Shown here one piece after another: positions 43,699 to 56,524 of a stretch of DNA of 64,000 nucleotides. How positions within the stretch are numbered: the stretch's first letter is position 1; each line of letters opens with the position of its first letter. The DNA is from Heterohyrax brucei (taxonomy: Eukaryota > Chordata > Mammalia > Hyracoidea > Procaviidae). A model generated the notes under the pieces. The model ran no database searches, was not told where the DNA came from, and saw only the letters and a program-made list of their open reading frames with translations. Location: NCBI GenBank assembly GCA_028571685.1, contig CM053143.1, positions 501,001-565,000 on the forward strand. The letters run 5' to 3'. Position numbers and translations under genes: made by a program.

Positions 43699-46600
43699 AG
43701 CACCATTTTATATTCCCACTGGCTGTGCAGAAGAGTTCCAGTCTTTCTACAACCTTCCTAACGTTTTTTAATTTGTAGTTTTTGGATTAACGCCAGCCTT
43801 GATGGAGTGAGATTGTATCTCATTGTGGTTTTGAGTTGGATTTCTCTAATGGCTAGTGACCATGAGCATTTTCTCACATGTCTCTTGGGTGCCTGAGTGT
43901 CTTCTTTGGTGAAGTGCTTGTTCATAGCTTTTGCCCCCCACCCTTTATTTTTTAATTTGGCGATTTGTCTTTTGTTGAGGTTTGTAGATTATGGAGATTA
44001 GATACTGGTTGGAATCCTGGTAGTTTTTTTTTTTTTTTCTTCTACTTTGGTGAAGTCTTCGGATGAGCACAGATGTTGGAATTTTAGGAGTTCCCAGTTA
44101 TTTATCTTCTGGTGTCTGTGCACTGTTAATATGATTGTGACATGTATTAGGGCCCCCAGCTTTGTACCTATTTTTTTTATTACACGATCTTATTGTTTTA
44201 GATTTTATACTTAGATCTTTGATCCATTTTGAGTTAGTTTTTTTCCGTGGTGGGGGATATGGGTCTTATTTCATATTTTTGCGGATGGATATTCAGTTAT
44301 GCCAACACCATTTGTTAAAGAGACTGGCTTTTCCCAGTTTACAAGCTGCTCATAGGTGGATGATGATATATTTGAATTCTCAGTTCTGTTCCGTTGATAC
44401 ACATATCTGTTTTTGTACCACTATCAGTCTGTTTTGACTACCATGGCAATGTCATAAGTTCTAAAGTCAGGTATTGTGAGTCCACCTACTTTGTTCTTCA
44501 GTACTGCTTTACTTATCCAGGGCTTCTTTTCTTTCTATATGAAGTTGGTGATTTGTTTCTCCATCATTAAAAAATGCCATTGGACTTTGTATTGAGATTT
44601 CATTGTATGTATAGGTTGTTTTGAGTAGAATAGATATTTTCACCATGTTAAGTCTTCCTATCCATGAGTAAGGTGGGCTTGTCCACTTACGTAGGTCTTC
44701 ATTGGTTTCTTGCAGTAGGCACTTGTAATTTTCTTTGTATATGTCTTTTGTGTCTCTGGTTAGATTTATTCCTAGGCATTTTATCTTCTTGGGGGCTATT
44801 ATAAATAGTATTGATGTGGTAGTTCACTCTTTGACAGTCTGTTTGTCTGTGTAATAAAATCCAGCCGCTTTATGTGTCTTTATCTTATATCCTGATACTT
44901 TGCTGAGCTCTTGTGTTTGTTCTAGTTATGTTTTTTTTGAATTCTTTAGGGTTTTCTGAGTATAAGATCATATCATCTACAAACAAAGATACTTTTACTT
45001 CTTCCTTACCAATTTGGATGCCCTTTATTTCTTTATCTTGACTGATTTCTCTGGCTAGAACCTCCAGGACAGTGTTGAATAAGAGTGGTGACAATAGGCA
45101 TTGTTCTCTGGTAGGAAGTGCTTTAGGACTCTCTGTTCAGGGTGATGTTGGCTGTTAACTTTGCCCAACTGTCCCTTATTATGTAGAGGTAATTTCCTTC
45201 TATTGTTTTTAACATCAGTGATTGCTTATTTATGTGATTGACTACACTGAACCATCCCTGTATCCCCGGTATGAATCTCATCTGTTCATGATGAATTACT
45301 TTTTTGACATGTTGTTGAATTCCACTGGTTAAAATTTTGTTGAGGGTTTTTGTATCTAAGTTATTGAATGTGTAATTTTCCTGTTTTGTGCTGTATTTAC
45401 TTAGTTTTGGTATTAGGATTATGTTGGTTTCATAAAATAAATTTGGGAGCATTCCATTCTTTTGCATGTTCTAAAATGTCTTTAGTAATCATGATGCTAA
45501 CTTTCCTCTAAAGGTTTAGTATAATTGTCCAGTGAACCTATCAGGGCCATGAGTTTTTTTGGGGGGGGGGAATGGTTTTTAAATTACCTTTTCAGTCTCT
45601 CTTCTTTTTTTCTGGTGGATTTATTTAGTTGTTCTATTTCCATTTGTGTTAGTTTAGGTAGTAGTGTGTTTCTAAATTTTGTACATTTCCTCTAGGTTTT
45701 TGAATTTAGTAGAGTACAGTTTTCTATATATTCTGTTTTGATTCTTTTCATTTCACTGGGAACTGTTGTGACATCACTCATACACTTCTTATTGGAGTTA
45801 TTTGCTTTCTCCCCTGTTTTTCTTTTGTCAGTTTGGCTAATGTTTTATTGATTTTATTGGTTCATTGAAAATACCAGTTTTGGGTTTTGTTAACACTTTC
45901 AATTGTTTTTCTATTCTCTAATTCACTTAGTTCTGCTCTAATTTTTATTGCTTGCTTTCTTCTGGTGCCAGAAGGGTTCTTTTGCTCATCTCTTTATACT
46001 TGTTTGGCTTGTAGGGTTGATTCTTCAATTTGGGCCCTGTCTTAGTCATTTATTGCTGCTTTAACAGAAATACCACAAGTGGATGGCTTTAAAAAGAAAT
46101 TTTATCTTGTCACAGTCTGGTAAGCTAAAAGTACAAATTCAGGGTATCAGCTACAGGGAGAGGCTTTCTTTGCCAGCTCTGGAGAAGGGTACTTGCCATG
46201 AGTCTTCCCCTGGACTAGAATCTTCTGATGGGCAGGGACCTGGAATCCTTTCTGAAGAATACTGTCTGCTCCCAGCATTGCTTCTTAATGCTATGAGGTC
46301 CCCCAATCCCTACTAGCTTCTTTGCTTTATATCTCAAGAGATTACCTCAAGGCACAATACAATTTTACACATTGAGTCCTGCTCTACTGATGCAACTGCC
46401 ACCTATCCTCCCCCGTTAACATCACAGAGGCAGGGTTTATAGCATACAGGAACATTGTACAATACCAGGGATCGTGGCCTAGCCAAATTGCTATACACAT
46501 TGCTATAGACATTTCTGGTAGAACACAATTCAATATACGAAAGGCACTTTCTTCTTTTGGGATATGTGTATTTATTGACATAAACTGACCTGTGACCGCT

Positions 46601-47460
46601 GCTTTTGCTGTGTCCCCTAGATTCTGGTAGTATGTGTTTTCACTCCCATTTAAGTCTACAGATTTCTTTATTCTGTCCTTGATTTATTTTATAATCCAGT
46701 AGCTTTTGAGCAAGGTATTGTTCAGCTTCCATGTGCTTAATTTTTTCCCCTTCTTTTCTATGTTGATTGATTTCTACTTTTACAGTTTATGGTTTCCAAG
46801 GATCCTTTGTAATGTTCTAATACTTTGAATTTTGTTTAGGATTGATTTGCAGGCTGATATGCAATCAGTTCTAGACAATGTTCCATAGGGATTGGAAAAG
46901 AAAGTATATTTGGCTGCTTTGGGGTAGAATATTCTGTGTCCTTCTACGAGGTCAAGTTGGTTCGTTGGGGCATTTAGATCTCCTGTGTCTTTATTGAATT
47001 GTTTTTTTTAGATATTCTATCCTTCAGTAAGTGGTGTATCTAGTCTCCTACTATTAATATCAAGCTGTCTATTTCTGTTTTCAATAGAGTTAGTGTTTGT
47101 TTCATGTATTTTGGAGCTCTGTCATTGAGTACATATTTAATATGGTTATGTTCTCCTGAAGTTTTGAGCCCTTGATCATTATATAATGTCCTTCCCTATT
47201 TAATGTGACAAATTTTAGTTTAAAGTCTATTTTATCAGAGAATAATATTGCCACTCCTGCTTTTATCGAATGTTGGTAACATATTTATTTCTGTCCTTTG
47301 AGTTGAGTTTGCTTGTGTCTTTGAGTCTAAGATTTGTCTTCTTTAGTTAGTATCTAGTTTTTTTTTAGCCAATCTGCCACTCTCTGCCTATTTATTGGTG
47401 CATTTAATCCATTTACATTCAATGTGATTATTGAGAGATATGAGTTGAGAGCTGTTATTT
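43699..47460 (-). pseudogene. L1 ORF2, heavily decayed, copy H
   Basis: Pieces of the reverse transcriptase remain at 45,467-44,885: [75 protein letters not shown] and [16 protein letters not shown]. The last motif keeps both Asp residues but has Val for Ala. The endonuclease is not open. The LTR at 46,038 splits the region between the endonuclease and the reverse transcriptase. Confidence 0.82.
46038..46542 (-). mobile_element. Solo LTR, MaLR-like, in L1 copy H
   Basis: Begins TGTCTTAGTCATTTATTGC and ends near CAATTCAATATACGAAA. Flanks GGCCC (46,033-46,037) and GGCAC (46,543-46,547) are 5-bp duplications with one mismatch. Host L1 is continuous across it. Confidence 0.85.
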
Positions 47461-47889
47461 TGATGTCTTTTTTTGTGTGTGTTGTGGACAATTTCTTTGT
47501 TTCATCTAATTTTATGTGCTGATTCTTTTTTCTTTGTATATTTTCATCTTTTTCAATTTTGGTGGTTTTGTATTTGCTGAGACTTCAATTTTTTTATTTC
47601 AATGCAGAAGTACAGTAGTTTCCTTTGTGGTTACCTTAATATTTTTCTAATTTAAATCTGCCCTTGATTTCTTTATATCACTTTGACTTCCTCTACATAT
47701 AAATGATCTATGACTATATTTTCTTTTAAGTCTTTCTTTTTGGTATAGTGCTTATGTAAGGACATCTCTCTGTATTTTCAGTGTTTTGCCTTTGATTTAT
47801 TTTTGTGATTCCCCTATTTGGGTTGATATACTGTTACTCTGTTCTGTGTTCTGGTCTTGGGTTATTACCTAGTGTTACTGATTACCTAA

Positions 47890-48720
47890 CCAAAGGATTC
47901 CCTGTCAGTTTCTGTAATTTTGGTTTGGTTTTTGCAAACTCGTTAAATTTCCATTTATCTGGAAATGTCTGAATTTTACCATCACATTTGAGAGACAATT
48001 TTGCTGGATATATAATTCTTGGGTGGCAATTATTTTCCTCCAAGGTTTTGTTTATGTTCTCTCATTGCTGCCTTGGCATAGGGGTGAAGTGCTACAGCTA
48101 CTAACCAAAAGAGGGGCAGTGAAAATCTGCCAGGCACTTCTATGGGCAGTTCTACTCTGTATATAGGATCACTATGAGTTGGAATTGACTCCACAACCAT
48201 AGGGTTGGGTTTGGTTTGTTGCCTTCTTACCTGCATGGTTTCTGCTAAGTAGTCTGAGCTTAGTCATATTGGATTTCTTCTTTTTTTTTTTTTGTTTGTT
48301 TATCTCTAGCCACTTTTAGAAGTATCTCCTTATCTTTAGTTTTGGCTAGTTTGATTATAATATGCTTTGGTATCTTTATTTTGGATTCTACCTTGTGTGT
48401 CATTTGATGAGTGTCTTCGATAGGTGTCATCTCATATTTCATGATATAAGAAAAGTTTTCTGTCAGCAAATCTTCAACAATTCTGGGTATATTTTTTGTT
48501 ACCTTTCCCTGTTTTGTTATTCCAACCATTCGTAGATTGTTCCTCTTCATAGAGTCCCACATAATTGTTGGTGTTTCTTGATTCTTCAAAAATTGTTTTG
48601 CTTGATTTTTCCTCAAATATGTTGTCATGTGCTTTGTCTTCAGTCAGAGTAATTCAAGCTTCCATTGATAGATATGAGTTGTGTAATTCTGTAATTTTAC
48701 TAGTAATTTTCTGAATTTCA
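47890..48720 (-). pseudogene. L1 ORF1, decayed, interrupted by an AfroSINE, copy H
   Basis: The frame at 48,628-48,260 reads ETPTIMWDSMKRNNLRMVGI, NIPRIVEDLLTENFSYIM and PKHIIIKLAKTKDKEILLKV, the RNA-recognition part. The C-terminal part lies beyond the SINE, near 48,050-47,890. The N-terminal coiled coil is cut at 48,720. Confidence 0.82.
48074..48217 (+). repeat. AfroSINE, sense, in L1 ORF1
   Basis: GGCATAGGGGTGAAGTGCT (head), CTACTAACCAAAAGAGGGGC, GGGCAGTTCTACTCTGTAT (body) and GAGTTGGAATTGACTCC (tail), ending GGGTTGGGTTTGG. Flanking L1 reads ATTGCTGCC before and TTGCCTTCTTACC after. Confidence 0.9.
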
Positions 48721-49999
48721 AATTCTTTTATTTATTTATTTATTGTGATTGCGTGAAAGTAGAATACAATCCAAGTTAAATTGGCATGCCCACCTATCTG
48801 CAGTTTCCTCTAGTTTCCTTGCTTGGTGACAGTACATTCTTCCTTTCTGTTCTATACATGTCATATCATGCTAACATTCTCTTCTTCCCTCCTCTCCACC
48901 CTCTCCTCTGCCTTCTGGTAAGAGGCCAGTATGATGGCATCCGGTAGATACGTAGAACCATAAAGTGGACACACCACATGGTCACCCTATATCCCCCAAG
49001 TCCAATCCATTCCTGTCAAAGAGTTGACCTCAGTAATGAATAATGATCTGGGGCAGTATCAGGTCTAGGGGCCATGCTTCCAGGGGATGTCCTGGGTCAT
49101 ATAACCACCAAATGTGGTCTTTTAGTGGAGTTGTTGAGGTGCACCCCTCTTTTTATTTGTGTTGCCACTAGAACTCAACACTGTGTGCCCTATCACGGCT
49201 GTTGTTGGTGGTGGTCTGGCACCATCTGATTCTTCTGATCACATATTGTTACAGTCATCTATATATGTGGGTCCTTCTGTCTTCTGGGCTCTTTTTCTCT
49301 AATGTCTTTGTTGACCTTGGTGATCACCTGATTCAGTTAAGATGGGATCATTTGGTATATCTCAGATGGCAGCTTGCTAGCTTTTAAGACCTCAGATGTC
49401 ACTCACTAATATGGGGTGCAGAAGACTCTCTTAGCAATAGGCGAATTATGCCAGCTGGCCTCAGTGTCCCCTGAGAGCATGGTCACTGGACCGCTGCTCC
49501 TGCTATTCTATCCTTGCAATATTAGGCTAGGAATAGAATTTTCAGTTTGTGTTGAAGTCCAGTTAAGATGATCATCTTTCTGGTGTATGCTGTCACTTGC
49601 TTTCACCCAACCAAATTTCTATCAGCTATCTAATTTATACACACCCTTCTTCCACCCTGCCTTCCCTCCCTTGTAACCATCAAAGACTCTTTTATTCCAT
49701 ATGTGACTCTGTTTCTAAGTCTTTATAGTAAGGGTTTCGTACAATATTTGACTTTGTGTTGCTGACTGATTTCACTCAACATAATGTCTTCCAGTTGAAA
49801 CCAGGTTATGAGATGCTTCCTGAAATCATCATTGTTCTTTGTCATTGCATAGTGTTCCATTGAGTATGTGCACCGTAGTTTGCTTGTAAGTTCATCTGTT
49901 GTTGGGTGTCTGGGTTAATTCTATCTTTTTGCTATTGTGGACTGTGCTGCAATAAACATTCATGTGCATTTATCTGTTCATGTGACTGTCCTTAATTTT

Positions 50000-52900
50000 G
50001 CAGGGTATATTCTAAGCAGTGGGATCATTTGAACAAATGATATATCTATTTCCAGCTTTTTAAGGAAGTGCCAGATTGCTTTCCAAAGAGATGGTACCAT
50101 TTTGCAATCCCACCAGCAGTGTAGGAGAGTTCCAGTGTCTTCACAGCCTCTCCAGCATTTGTTGTTTTGTGTTTTTTGTGTCATGGCCAACTTTGTTGGG
50201 GTGAGATGATATCTAATGATAGCTATGATTGTGAGCATTTTTTCATGTGTCTTTTGTCTCCCTGAATGTCTTCTTTAGTGAAGTGTCTGCCCGTCTCCTT
50301 TGCCTATTGTTTAATTGGGTTATTTACCTTTTTCTTGTTGCTGTTTTGCAGTACCTTGTAGATTATGGAGATCAGATGTCGATCAGATATACAGTTGCAA
50401 AATATTTTCTCCCATTCAGTAGGTGATCTTTTAATTCTTTTGATAAAGTCTTTGAATGAGCAAAAATGTTTGATTCTTAGTAGTTCCCTTGTGTCTATTT
50501 TCTCTTCTGTTGATCAAGCTTGGTTTGTTAGATTTTGAAGTCTAACTGTGTATTAATCCTTCCATTGTTGATCTTATCTATTCCTGCATAATCTTTATCA
50601 TTTAATGTTTGATATTTAGGTCTTTTATCCAGTTAGAGTTGGGTTTTGTGTAAGATGTGAGGTGTGGGTCTTAATTTAGTTTTTTTGCAAATGGATAACC
50701 AATTTTGCCAACACCATCTGTTAAAGAGACTGTTTTTACCCCGGTTTAGAGTCTTAGGGGCTTTGTCAAATATCAGCTGTTCATGGGAGGATGGTGGTAT
50801 CTTTGGGGTCTCAATTCTGTGTCCTTGGTCTATATATCTCATTATATATCTTGGTCTATATATCTCATAACCAGTACCAGGATGTTTTGACTACTGTGGC
50901 AGTGTACTAGCTTCTAAAATCGGGTAGTGAGAGGCCTCCCACATTGTTCTTCTTCTTCAGTAGTGTTTTGCTTATTAGGGATTTCTTTCCCTTCCAGACA
51001 AAGTTGATGGTTTGTTTCTCCATCTCATTAAAAAATGTCACTTGAATTTGCATTGAGATTGCATTGTATACGTAGATTGCTTTGAGTAAAATAGACACTT
51101 TCATGATGTTAAGTCTTCCCATCCGTGAGCAGAGTACGTATCTCCACTTATGTAAGTCTCTCTTAGTATCTAACAGCAAAGTCTTACAGTTCTCTTTGTA
51201 GGTCTCTTGTTTCTCTAGTTAGATTTATTCCTGAGTATTTTATCTTCTTGGAGGCTATAGTAAATGGTATTGATTTGGTGATTTCTTCTTGAATTATCTC
51301 TTTTTTGGTATAAAGGAACGCTACTGATTTACTTATGTTTGTCTTGTATCCTGATACTTTGCTGAACTCTTCTACTAGTTTGAGTGGCTTACTTATAGAT
51401 TCTTTAGGATTCTCTGCGTATATAATCATATCATCTGCAAATAGGGAAATTTTTATTTTGTCTTTGCCAGTGTGGATACCCTTTATTTCTTTGTCTTGTC
51501 TAGCTGCTCTTGCCAGAACTTCTAGTATAATGTTGAATAGAAGTAGAGAGAGTGGGCATCATTGTCTAGTTTCTTTTCTCAAGGGGGAATTCTTTCAGTC
51601 TCTACCCATTGAGAATGAAGCAAATGATTGGTTTTGCCTAGATACCCCTTATTGCGTTCAGGAATTTGCTTTCTATTTCTGATTTGCTGAGAGTTTTTAG
51701 CATGAATTGGTGTTGGACTTCAGCAAATGCCTTTTCTGCAACGATTGACAAAATCACGTGATTCTTGTCTTTTGTATTATTTATTTGGTTGATCACATTA
51801 ATTGTTTTTCTGATGTTGAACCTGGCCTTCATCCCTGGTATGAATCCAACTTGGTCATAATAAATTATTTTTTTGATATGTTGTTCTATTGGCTAGTGCT
51901 TTGTTGAAGATTTTTGCATCTAGGTTCATGAGTGATATTGGTTTGCAGTTTTCCTTTTTTTGTGGGGTCTTTCCCTGGCTTCTGTAGGGTTATGCTGGCT
52001 TCATAGAATGAATTTGGGAATATGCTTTTCCTTTCTGTGCTGTGAAATAGACTCAATAGTACTGGAGTTTACTCTTCTCTGAAAGCTTGCTAGAATTCTA
52101 TGGTGAAGCCAGGTGGGCTCAGGCATTTTTTGGTTGGTAGCTTTTTGATAACTTTTTCAATCTCTTCCTTTTTGATGGATTTCTTAAGTTGTTCTACTGC
52201 TCTTTGTGATAATTTGGTAGATGATAAGAATCTAAGAATTTGTCCATTTTCTCTAGGTTTTCAAATCTGTTAAAGTCAGTCTTTCATAGTATTCTATTAT
52301 GATACTTTTGATTTCTGTTGGATCTCTTGAGACTTCTCCCTTCTCACTTGTTATTCAGGTTATTTGCTTCTTCTGCTGTTTTTGTTTGGTAAGTTTAACC
52401 AGTGGCTTGTCAATTTTGCTAATCTATTCAAAAAACTAGCTTTTGGTTTTATCAACATTTTCAATTATTCTATTCTCTAATTCATTTAATTCTGCTCTAA
52501 TCTTTATTATCTGTTTTCTTCTGTGCCTGAATGGTTTCTCTGTTGCTCTCTTTACTTGTTCAAGCTGTAGGGTTAATTCACTGTTTGGGGTGCTTTCTTT
52601 CTTCTGGATATGTGCATTTATAGAGATAAACTGACAGCTGAGCACTACTTTGTCTGTATCCTATAGGTTCTGGTAGGATATGTTTTCATTCTCGTTTGAA
52701 TCCATAATTTTTTTTACTTCATCCTTGATTTCTTCTATAACTCATCAGTCTTTGAGCAAAGTGTTGTTCAGTTTCCATGAGTTCCAATTTCTGTCAAAGT
52801 TTTCATCTGATATTGATTTCAACTTTCATGACTTTACGGTCTAAGAAGATGCTTTGCAATAATTGAACAGTTTGGATTTTGTTGAGATTTGCTTTATGTG

Positions 52901-53557
52901 CTAATACGTACATGGTCTATTCTGGAAAATGTTCCATGTGCATGTGCATTGGAGAAGAAGGTATACTTATCTGTTGAAGGATAAAATGTCAGTGAGGTCT
53001 AAAGGTTGATGGATATGCATCAGTGAGTTCAAATTGGTTAATTGTTTCAAAAAGATCTTCTGTGTCTTTGCTGAGCTTTTTTCTAGATGATCTGTCCATT
53101 ACTGAAAATGGAAAGTTGAAGTTTCCAACTATTATTATGGTGTGATTTATTACATTTTTCAGTGTAATCAATGTTTGTTCAATGTATCTAGATACTTTGT
53201 TATTAAATGAGTATATATTTAATGTTATTAAATCTTGCTTGTGTATTGAACCTTTTAGCAATATATAGTGGCCATTCTGGTCCACGATGGTGGATTTTAT
53301 ATGAAAATCTCTTTTATCTGAGATTAGTATTGCCATACCTGCTCTTTTTTTTGTGCATTGTTAGCTTGATACATATTGTTCCAACCTTTGATTTTCAGTT
53401 TGTTCATGTCTTTAAGTCTGATGTGTGTTTCTTGTGAGCAACATATAGATGGGTCATGTTTTTTGATCCAAGATATCACTCTTTTTCTCTTTACTGGAGT
53501 GTTCAAACTGTTTATATTTGATGTAATTATTGACAGGTTTGTGTTTAGTGCTATCAT
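50000..53557 (-). pseudogene. L1 ORF2, decayed, copy I
   Basis: Start at the ATG at 53,557 (MIALNTNLSIITSNINSLNT with the second Met). Endonuclease at 53,540-52,990: DPSICCSQETHIRLKDMNKL, AILISDKRDFHIKSTIV, VGNFNFPFSVMDRSSRKKL (the usual GDFN reads GNFN). Reverse transcriptase pieces are at 51,832-51,184: [20 protein letters not shown], then [11 protein letters not shown] where motif A is FDKVQ in other copies, and [20 protein letters not shown]. The C-terminal part at 50,842-49,978 includes [17 protein letters not shown] and CWRGCEDTGTLLHC. Confidence 0.87.
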
Positions 53558-53601
53558 TTTGATGTGATTATTTTTGTGTTGGAGTTTTCTCTGTTGCTCT
53601 T

Positions 53602-54106
53602 TTTTTAAAAATTTTTTATTTTCATTTAACATAACTGAGTGAAAATGTACATTCACATATAAATTTACATGCCCACCTATATGCAGCTTCTACTGCTCTC
53701 CATGTCCGGTGACTGCACATTATTACTCTATGCTCCATACATGTCTCATCCTCCCAACAGACTCCTTTCCCCTCCTCTCCGTCCACTCCCCTTCCTCCAG
53801 CCAGAGGTCAGCAAGATGATATCCTATAGATGAATAGAACCATAAAGTGCTTCCAATATATGGTCACTCTGCATTGTCAAGTCCAATCCATTCCTGCCCA
53901 AAGAGTGGACCTTTGTTATAATTTATGGGAAAGGGCAGCATCAGGGCTGGGGGCCATGCTCTCAGAGGAACCCCCAAACGGCTGGACCATCAATTGGACC
54001 ATCTCTTTTAGTGGAGATCTCATGATGCACCTCTTTTTATTCTTGTGTTGCCAATAAGACTCCTCTCTGTGAGCTCCATCGTGGCTATCGCTGGTGGTGG
54101 CCGGGC
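53602..54106 (-). mobile_element. 5'-truncated L1, 3' UTR only, young-looking
   Basis: T/A-rich tract then CATTTAACATAACTGAGTG and the same 3' UTR as 23,835-24,173. Perfect 14-bp duplications TCTCTGTTGCTCTT flank it (53,588-53,601 and 54,107-54,120). The host L1 continues unbroken on both sides. Confidence 0.93.
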
Positions 54107-54484
54107 TCTCTGTTGCTCTTAATATTCTATTCTGGGACATTCTTCTTTATGTGTTGAATTTTCATGTTTTCCAGTGTTTGTTTTGCATTTGTTGAGACTG
54201 CTGTACTGTACTTCTTGTTATTGCACTTTGTGGCTACCCCAGTAATCCTCCTTAATAATCTGAGTTTAAACCCAATTTTAGCCTCTACAAATCTCGTTAA
54301 CTTTATGTGTCTGAAAGAACTGTAACTATGGTAGTATACCCCTCTCTTTTTTGTGATGGCATCTTGGTTTTCATGGTAAGTTTACTGGTTCCTTTCTTTT
54401 AATGTTGTAGCTCTGATTATATTTTGTGCTTTTCCTAACTGAGTAGGTTTCTGTATGTGTGTCCTGCTTTGTCTCCTTAAATAT

Positions 54485-54899
54485 ACAGTTAAGAGTTTTG
54501 TTTTCCTAAGCAGAGAGCTTCTTTCAGTGTTTCTTGTAGTTTTGGCTTGGCTTTTGCAAAATCTCTAAGCTTCTGTTTCTCTGCGAATGTCTTAATTTCA
54601 TCTTCATATTTGAAGGACAGTTTTGCAGGATATATAATTCTTGGTTGGAAGTTCTTCTCTTTGAAGGCTTTAAATGTGTCATCCCACTGCCTCTGTGCCA
54701 ACATGGTTTCTGCCGAGAAGTCAGAGGACAGCCTACAGGGCTTTCCTCTGAATGTTCACTTTGTTTTGAGTCTTGCTGCCTGTAAGAGTTTCTGCTTATA
54801 TTTCATTTTATTAATCTTGATTATAATATGTCTTGGTGTTTTTCTTTTAGGGTCAAGTTTCTTTGGTGTTTCATACATATTTTTGATAGGGTTAATGAC
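54485..54899 (-). pseudogene. L1 ORF1, C-terminal part, copy I
   Basis: The frame at 54,704-54,489 reads AQRQWDDTFKAFKEKNFQPR, IIYPAKLSFKYEDEIKTF and LQETLKEALCLG, the conserved ORF1 C-terminus. Upstream PRHIIIKINKMKYKQKLLQA occurs at about 54,835. It is cut at 54,899. Confidence 0.85.
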
Positions 54900-55830
54900 T
54901 TGATTTAGACTGTTTCTCCTTTGGGCATGTTTGCATTTATTGAAATAAATTGACCTGTTAGTAGGGTTTTGCTGTGTCCCAAAGGTTCTGGTATGATGTG
55001 TTTTCATTCTCATTTGTTTCTGTGAATTTCTTTAGTCTGTCTTTGATTTCTTCTGTAACTCAGCAGTTTTTGAGCAAGATGGTGTTCAGTTTCAGTGTTT
55101 GATTTTTATCCTTTTTTTTCCCTCTATTTACTTAGACTGTTTTGGTTTTATGGTCTGAAAAGATACTTTGCCATATTTCAGTGCTTTGGATTTAGGTAAG
55201 GGTGGCTTCATGGCCTAATATGTGGTCTATTCTGGAGAATGTTCTATGTGCTTTTGAAAAGAAATTGTAATTGTGTGCTGTTGAGTGGAGGATCCTGTAT
55301 ATGTCTATGACATCAAATTGGTTGATTGTAACATTAAATCTTCTGAGTCTTTATTGAGCTTTTTTCTGGAAGTTCTGTCCTTTACCAAAGTGGTATGTTG
55401 AAGTCTTCTACTATTATTTCAGTGTTGTTAGAGTTCACTTGATGTATTTAGGGGTCTTATCATTGAGTGCGTAAATACTCAATTTATGTCCTCCAGATGT
55501 AGTGATCATTTAATCATTACACAGTGTCCTTTTCTGTCCACTGTAGTGGATTTTCCTTTAAAATTTATTTTATCAGAAAATAACATTTGCCACTCCTTCT
55601 TTTTTCCTTCTTCTAATGCTTGGTATATATTTTCCCATCCTTTGAGCTTTACTTTGTTTGTGTCTTTAAGTCTAAAGTGTGTCTCTGGTAGGCAGCATCT
55701 GGATTGTGTTTTTTGAATCCATTTTTCCACTCTCTGTCTCTTAATTGGTACATTTAACCCATTTACAGTCATCAGAATTATCGATAGACATGAATTAGTG
55801 CTGTCACATTGATGGCTTTTTGTGAGTGTG
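54900..55830 (-). pseudogene. L1 ORF2, endonuclease part only, copy J
   Basis: The frame near 55,780-55,506 reads MTVNGLNVPIKRQRVEKWIQ, ETHFRLKDTNKVKLKGWENI and FSDKINFKGKSTTV. Further on the frame is lost. The reverse transcriptase and C-terminus are absent because copy I abuts at 54,899. Confidence 0.78.
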
Positions 55831-56524
55831 TTGTTGACAATTCTTTTGTTCCACTTAATTTTATGTGCTGAATCTTTTTTCTTTATGAGTTTTCTTTTCA
55901 ATTTTTGTTGTTGGTTTTGTACTTGTTAAAACTTCATGTTTTGTTTCTTATTTTCATGCGTAGGATTGCTAATTTTCTTTGTTTTGTTGTTACCTTTATA
56001 TTTACCCTAATGTTATAAATTTAAACCAGTCTTTAATTTCTTTGTATTGGCTTGACTTCCATTCCATGTATAAGATCTCTGACTACAGTTTTTAGTTCCT
56101 CTTTTTTGATATGATGTTATCTTTTACACACTAACATCTCTGTTTCCCTATTTTCAGTGTTTTAGCCTTGAGGTATTTTTGTGTTTTCTCCATCTGGGTT
56201 GATGTCTTGTTACACTGTCCTGCCTTGAAGTTTTATCTGATGTTACTGATTTCTTAATTGAAGAACTTCGTTTAGTATTTCTTGTAATTTTGGTTTGGGT
56301 TTTGCTAATTCTCTAAACTTCTGTTCATCTGGATATGTCCAAATTTCACTGTCATATTTGTGGGATAATTTTGCAGGATATGTGTTCTTGGCTGGCAGTT
56401 TTTTTTCCTTCAATGTTTTGTAAATGCCATCCCATTGCCTTCTTGCCTGCATGTAGTTTCTGCTGAGTAGTCTGAGTTTAGTCTTATTGACTCTCCTTCA
56501 TAGGTTATTTTTCATTCTACCCTG

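Larger units (their letters stand above)
43699..48720 (-). mobile_element. L1 LINE copy H, both ends missing
   Basis: From the ORF2 C-terminal region (TTCCCACTGGCTGTGCAG) through ORF2 and ORF1 to about 48,720, where the 3' UTR of copy I begins. An LTR (46,038-46,542) and an AfroSINE (48,074-48,217) are inserted. It has a G-run near 45,560 and a T-run near 44,025. Confidence 0.85.
48721..54899 (-). mobile_element. L1 LINE copy I
   Basis: Starts with TTTATTTATTTATTGTGAT (antisense poly-A), a 1.25-kb 3' UTR, ORF2 and the C-terminal half of ORF1. At about 54,899 it meets copy J. A young truncated L1 sits inside at 53,602-54,106. The 3' UTR has CTTGCTAGCTTTTAAGACC in common with copy D. Confidence 0.88.
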
